A stretch of 64,000 bases of DNA from an uncultured bacterium (lineage in GTDB: Bacteria; Verrucomicrobiota; Lentisphaeria; Victivallales; UBA1829). Every line of letters starts with the position of its first letter. The stretch's first letter is position 1. Below, piece by piece: positions 15,801 to 23,587 of this stretch. The stretch is taken from assembly GCA_900548385.1 (NCBI GenBank), contig URKJ01000026.1, positions 1-64,000 on the forward strand. The letters are read 5' to 3'. The notes below the pieces were generated by a model that had not been told where the DNA came from, made no database searches, and worked only from the letters and a program-made list of their open reading frames with translations. Made by a program: the position numbers and the translations under genes.

Positions 15801-16892
15801 TCAGCGGTCGACGCGTGCGCCGGCTCCGCCGACCAGCTTTTCGACCTCTTTGAGGGTCGCCATGCTGGTGTCGCCGGGGGTGGTCATCGCAAGCGCGCCG
15901 TGTGCGGCGCCGTAATTGACCGCGAGGGCGGGATCGTCTTTTTCCATGAGACCATAGATCAGACCGGAGGCGAAAGAGTCGCCGCCGCCGACGCGGTCGA
16001 GGATCTCCAGCCCGTCGCGCTGGACCGCCTGATGAAATTCGCCGCCGTACCAGAGAATTGCGCCCCAGTCATTGACGGTTGCCGTTCTGACGGTGCGGAG
16101 CGTGGTGGCGACCGCTTTGAAGTTCGGATATTTTTCCACGACCTGCGAGATCATTTTTTTGAATCCTTCCACGGGCAGGGTGGTAAGTTTTTCGTCCGCT
16201 CCGGCGACTTCAAAACCGAGACAGGCGGTGAAGTCTTCCTCGTTTCCAATCATGACGTCAACGTATTTTGCGATTTCCTTGTTGACCTCCTGAGCGCGTT
16301 CCTTGCCGCCGATGCCTTTCCAGAGCGACGGACGGTAATTGAGGTCGTAGCTGGTCATGGTGCCGTATTTTTTCGCGGCTTTGAGCGCTTCGATCACAAC
16401 GCCGGGCGTGGTATCGGAAAGCGCGGCGAAAATGCCGCCGGTGTGAAGCCAGCGGGAACCGAGTTTGCCGAAGATGCAGTCCCAGTCAATATCGCCCTCT
16501 TTCAGTTGGGAGACTGCGGTGTTGCCGCGGTCGGAGCAGCCGACCGCTCCGCGCACGCCGAATCCGCGTTCCGTGAAATTGAGTCCGTTGCGGACCGAGC
16601 GGCCGATGCCGTCGTAGGGGACCCATTTGATCAGAGAGGTGTCAACGCCGCCCTGCATGATGAAGTCTTCAACAAGCCGTCCGACCGGATTGTCCGCAAA
16701 TGCGGTTACCACGCCGGCGCGTTTGCCGAAACAGCGGCGGAGTCCGCGTGCCACGTTGTATTCGCCGCCGCCTTCCCATGCGCGGAAAGAACGGGCGGTG
16801 TGGATGCGTCCCTCGCCGGGATCCAGACGGAGCATGACTTCGCCGAGAGAGATAATATCGTACTGACAGGTTTCAGGGGATTTTGTCTGCAT
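15801..16892 (-). CDS. kdgK: 2-keto-3-deoxygluconate kinase (PfkB family)
   Basis: A 363-residue ribokinase-fold sugar kinase phosphorylating KDG to KDPG. The PfkB signatures are present: an early glycine-rich segment (FRAWEGGGEYNVARGL) and the C-terminal DRVGGGDSFASGLIYG containing the catalytic Asp and anion hole. IGNEEDFTACLGFE is also typical of KDG kinases. It lies 18 bp after the KDPG aldolase gene, which supports KDG rather than fructose or ribose as substrate. Confidence 0.9.
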   Translation of the reverse strand: MQTKSPETCQYDIISLGEVMLRLDPGEGRIHTARSFRAWEGGGEYNVARGLRRCFGKRAGVVTAFADNPVGRLVEDFIMQGGVDTSLIKWVPYDGIGRSVRNGLNFTERGFGVRGAVGCSDRGNTAVSQLKEGDIDWDCIFGKLGSRWLHTGGIFAALSDTTPGVVIEALKAAKKYGTMTSYDLNYRPSLWKGIGGKERAQEVNKEIAKYVDVMIGNEEDFTACLGFEVAGADEKLTTLPVEGFKKMISQVVEKYPNFKAVATTLRTVRTATVNDWGAILWYGGEFHQAVQRDGLEILDRVGGGDSFASGLIYGLMEKDDPALAVNYGAAHGALAMTTPGDTSMATLKEVEKLVGGAGARVDR

Positions 16893-16910
16893 GTGATCGT
16901 TCCTTTGCGC

Positions 16911-17522
16911 TTATTTCTTGATATATTTTGCGGCGACTGCGACGGCCTGGCGGATGGTTTCGTCATCACATTTGTTGAGCCATGTTCCGCCGACTGCGGC
17001 GACTTCCGGGATCTGAAGATACGTTTCGACGTTGGCAGGTTTGACTCCGCCGGTCGGCATGAACTTCACGCCGAGGTGTTTGTACGGGGCGATGATGGAT
17101 TTGAGCATCGGCACGCCGCCGCAGGCTTCCGCCGGGAAGAATTTCAGCATCCGGCAGCCGAATTCCATTGCCTGTTCCACTTCGCTCGGCGTGCAGACCG
17201 CGGGGAAGAAATCAAGATTGCATTTGACCGCTTCCGCCACGACTTTCGGGTTGAAACCGGGAGCGACTGCGAATTTTGCGCCTGCATCGAACGCACGGTG
17301 CAGATCGGCGATGTTCAGAACGGTGCCGGCTCCGATGTACATTTCCGGAAAACGTTTCGAGGCTTCACGGATAATGGACTCCGCCGCTGCCGTCCGGAAC
17401 GTGATTTCCGCTGCCGGAAGTCCGTTTTTGCAGAGCTGTTCGCAGACCGTCAGCCCCTCTTCGAGTGTGTTCAGAACGAGAACGGGGACGATTTTGACTT
17501 TTTCGAGCTGTTCAGACAACAT
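16911..17522 (-). CDS. eda: KDPG/KHG aldolase
   Basis: A 203-residue class-I aldolase cleaving 2-keto-3-deoxy-6-phosphogluconate to pyruvate and glyceraldehyde 3-phosphate. The Schiff-base lysine is Lys127 in RMLKFFPAE, with the family's IGAGTV, VAPGF and MPTGGV segments and the AEITFRT active-site strand. It is the first gene of the eda-kdgK-MFS operon. This is the lower Entner-Doudoroff branch used for pectin and hexuronate breakdown. GAAAGGG lies upstream of ATG 17522. Confidence 0.95.
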   Translation of the reverse strand: MLSEQLEKVKIVPVLVLNTLEEGLTVCEQLCKNGLPAAEITFRTAAAESIIREASKRFPEMYIGAGTVLNIADLHRAFDAGAKFAVAPGFNPKVVAEAVKCNLDFFPAVCTPSEVEQAMEFGCRMLKFFPAEACGGVPMLKSIIAPYKHLGVKFMPTGGVKPANVETYLQIPEVAAVGGTWLNKCDDETIRQAVAVAAKYIKK

Positions 17523-17593
17523 GTTTGTACCCTTTCAATTCTATTATTGATCTGTGCTGTTGATGCTGACATTGACAATTTACAGGAGAAACG

Positions 17594-17875
17594 GTGAAAA
17601 ATCAAATAGTTTCACAGAACAAAATGCAAATAACTTGTCTGCTTGGAGTTTCAGCGTGAAAATCCGGTTTTTTGATTTGCTGTGAAAAATACACACTTGT
17701 CCGGATCGGGAGGGAGGGAATGAATTCGGCATTGTCGTGTGAAAAATACAAAAAAAATTAGCCTTGAACCGCTGTGAAACTTCAAAAAAACTGAGCTTGT
17801 ATTTGAATTTTCTGAAATCGGTTGCTATATTAACTGTGAAATGAATCACGAAAATAGAAAATAAAAAATTCACAG
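17594..17875. promoter_or_regulatory. Cluster of CTGTGAA elements upstream of hydCBA
   Basis: The only gene-free stretch over 300 bp (17523-17978) is A+T-rich and holds six copies of TGTGAA on either strand: plus at 17681, 17738, 17773 and 17835; minus at 17611-17616 and 17869-17874. Five of them read CTGTGAA. Two weaker GTGAAAA copies lie at 17594 and 17656. The copy at 17835-17850 is a near-perfect dyad, TGTGA-N6-TCACG, sitting at the predicted hydC start site. The half-site is shared by Crp/Fnr-type sites (TGTGA-N6-TCACA) and Rex sites (TTGTGAA-N4-TTCACAA). Which protein binds is unknown. Confidence 0.6.
17803..17831 (+). promoter_or_regulatory. Promoter of hydCBA
   Basis: TTGAAT (17803-17808), a 17-bp spacer, then TATATT (17826-17831). 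The predicted start near 17838 lies inside the TGTGA-N6-TCACG dyad, a position suited to repression. The leader to ATG 17979 is about 140 bases. Confidence 0.65.
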
Positions 17876-17978
17876 AGCGTTTTCCCGCCGCGGGGGAACC
17901 GCTGGAAGAAGCCGTACCCGAATCACGGCCTGCGAATGAATATGCATGGAAAAATTACCTATAACAGGAGGAATTGGA

Positions 17979-18509
17979 ATGGAAGCAACAGACAAGATGC
18001 GTGAGGCCGAAAAGGCTGTATCGCGCATGGAGGACGCGGAAGCTGTTCTCCGTGAGTACAATTACGACAAAACCAAGCTCGTGCCGATCCTGCAGGCTGT
18101 GCAGGCACGTTACAACTGGCTCTCCAAGGAGCTGCTGAGCTACATCGCCTGCGCTCTCGGACTTCCTCCGGCGCGCGTTTACGGCGTTGCCACTTTCTAC
18201 GCTCACTTCTCCCTCAAGCCCAAGGGCAAGAACATCATCCGTCTTTGCGACGGGACCGCGTGCCACGTCAAAGGCTCCACGTCGATTCTGGACGCTCTCT
18301 ACGAGAAACTCAACATCAAGCCCGACCGCGACAGTACGGACGATATGATGTTCACGGTGGAAACCGTCAGCTGTCTCGGAGCCTGCGGTCTTGCCCCTGT
18401 CATGCTTGTCAACGATGATGTGCATGGACAGGTCAAGCCCTCCGATATTCCGAAAATCATTGACGAACTTCTTGCCAAACAGGCGAAAAACTCCAGCGAG
18501 GTGGCATAA
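17979..18509 (+). CDS. hydC: [FeFe] hydrogenase gamma subunit (NuoE-like, HydC)
   Basis: A 176-residue subunit with a helical N-terminus and a thioredoxin-like [2Fe-2S] domain. The cluster ligands are Cys90, Cys95, Cys132 and Cys136 (CDGTAC and CLGAC). Length and motifs match the 24-kDa NuoE/HydC/HndA family, which passes electrons within NAD-linked hydrogenases. ATG 17979 has ACAGGAGGA upstream; a frame from 17946 lacks one. The stop codon overlaps the hydB start by one base (TAATG), so translation is coupled. Confidence 0.95.
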   Translation: MEATDKMREAEKAVSRMEDAEAVLREYNYDKTKLVPILQAVQARYNWLSKELLSYIACALGLPPARVYGVATFYAHFSLKPKGKNIIRLCDGTACHVKGSTSILDALYEKLNIKPDRDSTDDMMFTVETVSCLGACGLAPVMLVNDDVHGQVKPSDIPKIIDELLAKQAKNSSEVA

Positions 18510-20419
18510 TGGCGAAACTTACTGTAGCTGATGTTGAAAAACGGATCAGCGATTACGAGGCCAAAGCGGCGAAAATTTCCCGCCGGATCATCGTCTGCGG
18601 CGGTACGGGGTGCGTGGCGAACGGTTCGCTCAAAGTCCGCGACGCGCTTGTTGAAGAGCTGAAAAAAGCCGGTCAGACTGTCGAAGTCGATCTGGAACAC
18701 GATTCCGCCGATCATATTCATCCGGGGTCCGCATACGTCTCCAAGAGCGGATGCCAGGGATTCTGTCAGATGGGACCGCTCGTCCGCATCGAACCGGACG
18801 GCATCATTTATACCAAAGTCCGCCCGGAAGACGCTCTTGAAATTGTTCAGGAAACCATTCTGAAGCACGGCGTGATTGAGCGTCTGCTTTATATGAACCC
18901 TTCCGACGGCAAGCGTTACAAAGGCGAACACGAGATCCCGTTCTACAGCCGTCAGCACCGTCTCGTTCTGGCGAACTGCACGATTGAGCCGGACAGCATT
19001 GGCGAGTATTTCCACAAGAAAGGCTACCTTGCCGCGATCAAGGCATATACTCAGATGAGTGCGGAAGAGGTTTGCGCCGAAATGGAAGAATCCGGTCTCC
19101 GCGGACGCGGAGGCGGCGGCTTCCCGACCGGAAGAAAATGGAAATTCACCCTTGCGTCCCCCGGACCGAAAAAATATGTTATCTGCAACGGTGACGAGGG
19201 CGACCCGGGAGCGTTTATGGACCGTTCCGTCATGGAAGGCAATCCGCATTCCGTAATCGAAGGCATGATGATTGCAGCCCGTGCGATCGGTGCGGACGAG
19301 GGGTATGTCTATGTGCGTGCGGAATACCCGCTGGCTGTGACCCGTATGCGCAAAGCGGTCAAGGACGCGGAAGAAGCCGGCGTGCTCGGCGATGATATTT
19401 TCGGCAGCGGACTTTCGTTCCGCATTCATGTGATGGAAGGCGCGGGCGCATTCGTTTGCGGTGAAGAAACCGCTCTGATGGCGTCGATTGAGGGAAAACG
19501 CGGTATGCCGATGCCGAAACCGCCGTTCCCGGCGCAGTGCGGTCTCTGGGGCAAACCGACCGTGATCAACAACGTGGAAACACTCGGCACGGTTCCGTAT
19601 GTGATCCGCGAAGGCGCCGCCAAATTCCGCGAGCTCGGTGTTTCGACTTCTCCCGGAACCAAAACGTTTGCGCTGACCGGACATGTCGCCAACACCGGAC
19701 TGATCGAAGTTCCGTTCGGAACCACGCTCGGCGAGATCGTCAACGAGATCGGCGGCGGAGTGACCGATGCAGACGGCAAAGTTTCGCTCGATAACTTCAA
19801 ATCCGTACAGATCGGCGGTCCGTCGGGCGGCTGTCTGACCAAGGATATGCTCAACCTGCCGCTTGATTTCGATTCCCTGCGAAGCGTCGGCGCGATGGTT
19901 GGTTCCGGCGGACTTGTTGTCATGAACACCAATACCTGTATGGTTGCGGTTGCGAAGTTCTTCATGCACTTTACGCAGAATGAATCCTGCGGCAAGTGTG
20001 TTCCCTGCCGGGAAGGCACCAAGCAGATGCTTGCCCTGCTTGACGACATTACGAAAGGCAAGGCGGACGAATCCACACTGGATCTGCTGGAGCAGACCGC
20101 GAAGGCTGTTCAGATGGGATCGCTCTGCGGACTCGGCAAAACGGCTCCGAACCCGGTTCTCTCCACGCTGAAACACTTCCGCGAAGAGTATCTGGTGCAT
20201 GTGCGCGAAAAACGCTGTCCGGCGGGACAGTGCAAAGCGTTGGCGCGTCCTGAAATTGATCCGAAGAAGTGCAAAGGCTGTTCCGCCTGTGCGAGAAAAT
20301 GCCCGGTCGGCGCCATTACCGGAGAGATCCGCAAACCGTTTGTGATCGACGCTGCCAAATGTATCAAGTGCGGCGCCTGCAAAGCCGCCTGCAAATTCTC
20401 CGCCATCACCGGAATTTAA
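18509..20419 (+). CDS. hydB: [FeFe] hydrogenase beta subunit, NADH/FMN-binding (NuoF-like, HydB)
   Basis: A 636-residue flavoprotein. In order it has a thioredoxin-like [2Fe-2S] domain (Cys30, 35, 82, 86), the NADH/FMN fold with GRGGGGFPTG (199-208) and NGDEGDPGAFMDR, an SLBB domain, the [4Fe-4S] motif SCGKCVPCREG (Cys494, 497, 500 with Cys540), and a C-terminal 2[4Fe-4S] ferredoxin (Cys588-598 and Cys618-628). This is the full HydB/HndC architecture of trimeric electron-bifurcating hydrogenases, where FMN splits electrons between NAD and ferredoxin. It lies between hydC and hydA. Confidence 0.97.
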   Translation: MAKLTVADVEKRISDYEAKAAKISRRIIVCGGTGCVANGSLKVRDALVEELKKAGQTVEVDLEHDSADHIHPGSAYVSKSGCQGFCQMGPLVRIEPDGIIYTKVRPEDALEIVQETILKHGVIERLLYMNPSDGKRYKGEHEIPFYSRQHRLVLANCTIEPDSIGEYFHKKGYLAAIKAYTQMSAEEVCAEMEESGLRGRGGGGFPTGRKWKFTLASPGPKKYVICNGDEGDPGAFMDRSVMEGNPHSVIEGMMIAARAIGADEGYVYVRAEYPLAVTRMRKAVKDAEEAGVLGDDIFGSGLSFRIHVMEGAGAFVCGEETALMASIEGKRGMPMPKPPFPAQCGLWGKPTVINNVETLGTVPYVIREGAAKFRELGVSTSPGTKTFALTGHVANTGLIEVPFGTTLGEIVNEIGGGVTDADGKVSLDNFKSVQIGGPSGGCLTKDMLNLPLDFDSLRSVGAMVGSGGLVVMNTNTCMVAVAKFFMHFTQNESCGKCVPCREGTKQMLALLDDITKGKADESTLDLLEQTAKAVQMGSLCGLGKTAPNPVLSTLKHFREEYLVHVREKRCPAGQCKALARPEIDPKKCKGCSACARKCPVGAITGEIRKPFVIDAAKCIKCGACKAACKFSAITGI

Positions 20420-20438
20420 TTGATAAGGAACTCTGAAA

Positions 20439-22457
20439 ATGACTACAACTGCTGTAAAAACTCTTACCGTCAACGGTGTTCCGGTCGAGATCCAGGGAGA
20501 GCGCAATCTTCTTGAGGTGATCCGTAAGACCGGGATTGAACTCCCGACGTTCTGCTATCACTCTGATCTGAGTGTGTACGGTGCATGCCGCCTCTGTCTT
20601 GTCGAAGTGGAAAAACGCGGCATCATGGCTGCCTGCTCCACTCCGCCGGAAAGCGGAATGGTGATCCGCACCGATACGAAACAGCTCCGCGACATCCGCA
20701 AGATCAATATTGAACTGCTGTTGGCGAATCACAACCGCGAATGCCCCTCCTGCGTCCGCAGTGCCAGCTGTACACTGCAGAACCTTGCGCGCCGTCTCGG
20801 CGTCGATGCCATCCGCTATAAGCAGCTCAAGGAGCTGGAGCCGGTGGACAAGAGTTCCCCGTCGTTGGAGCGTGACCCGAACAAGTGCGTACTCTGCGGC
20901 GATTGCGTGAGAATGTGCGCGGAAGTGCAGGGAATCGGTGCGATCGGATTCGCACACCGCGGTTCCAAGGCGAAAGTCGTTCCCGCATTCGACAAGGGAT
21001 TGAACGAAGTCGAGTGCATCAACTGCGGCCAGTGCGCGGCGGTCTGCCCGACTGGAGCTATCATTCCGCACCAGAACCGGGAAGAAGTCTGGAATGCGAT
21101 CCATGATCCGAACAAGCTTGTGGTTGCCCAGATCGCGCCTGCGGTCCGTTTTGCGCTCGCGGAATTCTTCGATCAGCCCGCCGGACAGAATGCCGCCGGA
21201 AAACTGGTTGCTGCTCTCCGCAAAATGGGCTTTGATTACATTTACGACACTACATTCGCCGCCGATATGACCATCTGGGAAGAAGCGGAAGAGTTCCTGC
21301 GTCGCGTGAAAGCGGGCGGACCGTTCCCGATGTTCACTTCCTGCTGCCCCGGCTGGGTCAAGTATGCGGAAATCAATTTCCCGTCCCTGAGCAAGAATCT
21401 TTCTTCCTGCCGTTCTCCGCAGCAGATGTTCGGCGCGGCGATGAAAGAAGCTCTGCCGAAAATGCTCGGCAAGGACCGCAAGGAGATCGTCGTCGTTTCC
21501 ATCATGCCCTGTACCGCCAAGAAGTACGAGGCCGGACTCGACAAATTCAAAGTGGACGGCAATCCGGACGTGGACTATGTCCTTACCACGACGGAAATCG
21601 GCCGCATGATTGATTCGTTCGGCATCAAGTTCGATGAACTGGAGCCGGATGCGTTTGATATGCCGTTCGGTTTCGGCACCGGCGCGGGAGTGATCTTCGG
21701 AAGCTCCGGCGGCGTGATGGAAGCTGCCCTCCGTTATGCGGTCGGCAAGATCAACGGTCAGGTCCCGATGCACGGGCTTGAATTCAAGCAGGTTCGCGGA
21801 AGCCAGCGTTTCAAAGAGACAACAATCAAAGCCGGTGATACGGAACTCCGTATTGCGGTTGTCAACACGCTCGGCGCAGCAAAAGAGATTGCGAAAGAGG
21901 CGGCGGAAGGTAAATCCCCGTATCACTTCATTGAAGTGATGGCGTGTCCCGGCGGATGCGTCTGCGGTGGCGGCCAGCCGATTCAGAACGACCGCGTCAA
22001 GCGTGCACAGCGCATGGAAGCAACCTATAAGTGCGACAAGAATATGCAGTTCAAAAACTCGCTTGAGAACCACATGCTTGCCGACTGCTACGAGAAATAT
22101 CTTGGCGGCCAGCCGAATTCGGAGAAGGCTCACCACCTGCTCCACACCGTGTATGAGAACCGTAACGGCGTGTTCGATGCGGTGGAAGTCGTCGAATCCG
22201 GAAAGGCGTCGAAGAAAGTTGCCGTTTCGGTTTGTGTGACTCCGGGTGTTGATGAGGCGGTCAGCGCCAAGGCTCTGGCTGAGGTGCTTGAGTTCGCCGG
22301 ACAGAAAGGTATTTCCGATAAGCTCGTTGTGGAAACCGCTTTTGCTCCGTCCTGTACGAACCGGAAAGCCGGTGAAGTGATGGTCGGCGGACGTTTCTTC
22401 CAGGCATCCGAACTTGAGAAAGCTAAAAAAGAGATGGAAAACGCTGTGGCTGAATAA
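20439..22457 (+). CDS. hydA: [FeFe] hydrogenase catalytic subunit HydA
   Basis: A 672-residue catalytic subunit producing H2. It has a plant-type [2Fe-2S] (Cys39, 50, 53, 66), a His-Cys3 cluster (His98, Cys102, 105, 111), two [4Fe-4S] clusters (Cys150-160 and Cys193-203), then the H-cluster. All three H-cluster motifs are intact: TSCCPGW (300-306), MPCTAKKYE (from 356) and MACPGGC (501-507). The small-subunit region ends at LGGQPNSEKAHHLLH. About 80 further residues (from 592) with Cys599 and Cys639 form an unrecognised C-terminal extension. The maturases HydE, HydF and HydG are not in the window. Confidence 0.97.
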   Translation: MTTTAVKTLTVNGVPVEIQGERNLLEVIRKTGIELPTFCYHSDLSVYGACRLCLVEVEKRGIMAACSTPPESGMVIRTDTKQLRDIRKINIELLLANHNRECPSCVRSASCTLQNLARRLGVDAIRYKQLKELEPVDKSSPSLERDPNKCVLCGDCVRMCAEVQGIGAIGFAHRGSKAKVVPAFDKGLNEVECINCGQCAAVCPTGAIIPHQNREEVWNAIHDPNKLVVAQIAPAVRFALAEFFDQPAGQNAAGKLVAALRKMGFDYIYDTTFAADMTIWEEAEEFLRRVKAGGPFPMFTSCCPGWVKYAEINFPSLSKNLSSCRSPQQMFGAAMKEALPKMLGKDRKEIVVVSIMPCTAKKYEAGLDKFKVDGNPDVDYVLTTTEIGRMIDSFGIKFDELEPDAFDMPFGFGTGAGVIFGSSGGVMEAALRYAVGKINGQVPMHGLEFKQVRGSQRFKETTIKAGDTELRIAVVNTLGAAKEIAKEAAEGKSPYHFIEVMACPGGCVCGGGQPIQNDRVKRAQRMEATYKCDKNMQFKNSLENHMLADCYEKYLGGQPNSEKAHHLLHTVYENRNGVFDAVEVVESGKASKKVAVSVCVTPGVDEAVSAKALAEVLEFAGQKGISDKLVVETAFAPSCTNRKAGEVMVGGRFFQASELEKAKKEMENAVAE

Positions 22458-22478
22458 GTTCCGTTTTCCTCAGACAAA

Positions 22479-22522
22479 CAGACCGCAATCCTGAAAGCAG
22501 GGGTTGCGGTCTGTATTTTTTT
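22479..22522 (+). terminator. Terminator of hydCBA
   Basis: CAGACCGCAA (22479-22488) pairs with TTGCGGTCTG (22504-22513), followed by TATTTTTTT. It is a strong rho-independent terminator 20 bp after the hydA stop. Confidence 0.9.
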
Positions 22523-22564
22523 CGGGAGAATTCATAAAAAAGATGAAATTCTTCAGGAACTCTC

Positions 22565-22592
22565 TTGCTTTTTGAGGATTCTGTGATATACT
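22565..22592 (+). promoter_or_regulatory. Orphan promoter between hydA and folP
   Basis: TTGCTT (22565-22570), a 16-bp spacer, then TATACT (22587-22592). It points toward the 3-prime end of convergent folP, and no plus-strand coding gene lies downstream. Confidence 0.45.
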
Positions 22593-22597
22593 ACTCC

Positions 22598-22660
22598 AAG
22601 ACCGCAGAAGGTACGCTATGAATTCCCCCCCCTCACATGTGTTGCCTCTGCGGTCTTTTC
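22598..22660 (+). ncRNA. Candidate short RNA ending in its own terminator
   Basis: Directly after the orphan promoter, AAGACCGCAGA (22598-22608) pairs perfectly with TCTGCGGTCTT (22647-22657), followed by TTC in a TTTT run. The product would be about 60 nt with a 38-nt loop that includes a run of eight C (22625-22632). The hairpin has a T tract only on the plus strand, so it does not look like the folP terminator. No known RNA family is recognised; it could instead be a second, redundant terminator. Confidence 0.3.
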
Positions 22661-22662
22661 TG

Positions 22663-23520
22663 TTATTTCCCGCCGTTTTTCATTCCCATGCAGCTGTAAT
22701 AGACTTTCAAAGCATCGCTTGCCGCTTTGACATTGTGGATCCGGATGATCCCGTAGCCTTTCACGGCGGAGGCTATCGTGGAACCGCAGGTTCCGTAATC
22801 CCGCTGTGAAGCAACAGGTTCCCGGATAATCTGCCCGATAAAGGATTTCCGTGATGGACCCGAAAGCAGAGGATAGCCGAGCTTCAGCAGTTTTTCCGCT
22901 TCGTTGATCAGGGCTGCCGACTGCTCCGCAGTTTTGGCAAATCCGATACCCGGATCCAGAATGATCGCATTCCGGCGGACTCCGGCTTTGAGAACATTGT
23001 CCACCATTATGCGCAACTCTTCAATGACCGTTTCGATCAGTCCGCCGGAATAGTGAAGGTTTTCCTGCGCCTGCATCCGGTCGGGCGTGGCGCGCGAGTG
23101 CATGATGATGGCGCCGGCGTCGTAACGGGCCGTGACTTCCGCCAGGCCGGGATCAAACAGAAATCCGCTGACGTCATTGACGATGTCGGCTCCGAGCTTG
23201 AGAGCCTCTTCCGCAACGGCAGATTTCCGGGTGTCGATGCTGATGAAAATGTCGTGTGAGAGCTCCCGGACGGCACGGACCGCCGGAAGGACGCGGTGCA
23301 GCTCCTCTTCCACCGGGACCTCTTGCGAGCCCGGACGGGTCGATTCCCCGCCAATGTCGATAATATCCGCTCCATGGGCGATCAGGGTTTGAATGCGTTC
23401 TTTGAGCGGGATCGTTGAACCGCCGTCGCTGAACGAGTCGGGGGTTACATTCAGAATGCCCATCAGTTTCGGAAAACCGTTCAGCTGAAACGGCCGTCCG
23501 CGAAAAGTCAGAGTTGTCAT
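22663..23520 (-). CDS. folP: Dihydropteroate synthase
   Basis: A 285-residue TIM-barrel enzyme condensing 4-aminobenzoate with the pterin diphosphate in folate synthesis, the target of sulfonamides. Signatures are LMGILNVTPDSFSDGG, DIIDIGGESTRPGS, SIDTRKSAVAEEAL, IVNDVSGF and GPSRKSFIG. Start 23520 (MTTLTFRG) has GGAGAT 5 nt upstream; longer frames run into the gyrA terminator and stop. It lies 67 bp after gyrA on the same strand, separated by a strong hairpin terminator. Confidence 0.95.
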   Translation of the reverse strand: MTTLTFRGRPFQLNGFPKLMGILNVTPDSFSDGGSTIPLKERIQTLIAHGADIIDIGGESTRPGSQEVPVEEELHRVLPAVRAVRELSHDIFISIDTRKSAVAEEALKLGADIVNDVSGFLFDPGLAEVTARYDAGAIIMHSRATPDRMQAQENLHYSGGLIETVIEELRIMVDNVLKAGVRRNAIILDPGIGFAKTAEQSAALINEAEKLLKLGYPLLSGPSRKSFIGQIIREPVASQRDYGTCGSTIASAVKGYGIIRIHNVKAASDALKVYYSCMGMKNGGK

Positions 23521-23532
23521 CAGGATCTCCAT

Positions 23533-23562
23533 AAAAAACAGGGCGTCTGTGAAGACGCCCTG
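23533..23562 (-). terminator. Terminator between gyrA and folP
   Basis: A 10-bp stem (CAGGGCGTCT with AGACGCCCTG, 23539-23562) has a GTGA loop and is followed on the minus strand by six T (23538-23533). It ends the gyrA message just 12 bases before the folP start, so folP needs read-through. Confidence 0.85.
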
Positions 23563-23587
23563 TATCATTTGCTGTTGTATCCGGCTG

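Noticed and set aside
17580..17873. A 97-codon minus-strand frame in the gap before hydC
   Set aside because: Phe/Lys/Ser-rich composition from A+T-rich intergenic DNA, no ribosome-binding site, and it covers the promoter and operator cluster.
17594..17875. The repeated TGTGAAAAATACA elements as a CRISPR array
   Set aside because: Copies are short, occur on both strands and have irregular spacing; no cas gene is present.
18299..20506. A 735-codon open frame on the minus strand opposite hydB
   Set aside because: Antisense shadow of hydC and hydB; low-complexity composition and no family motif.
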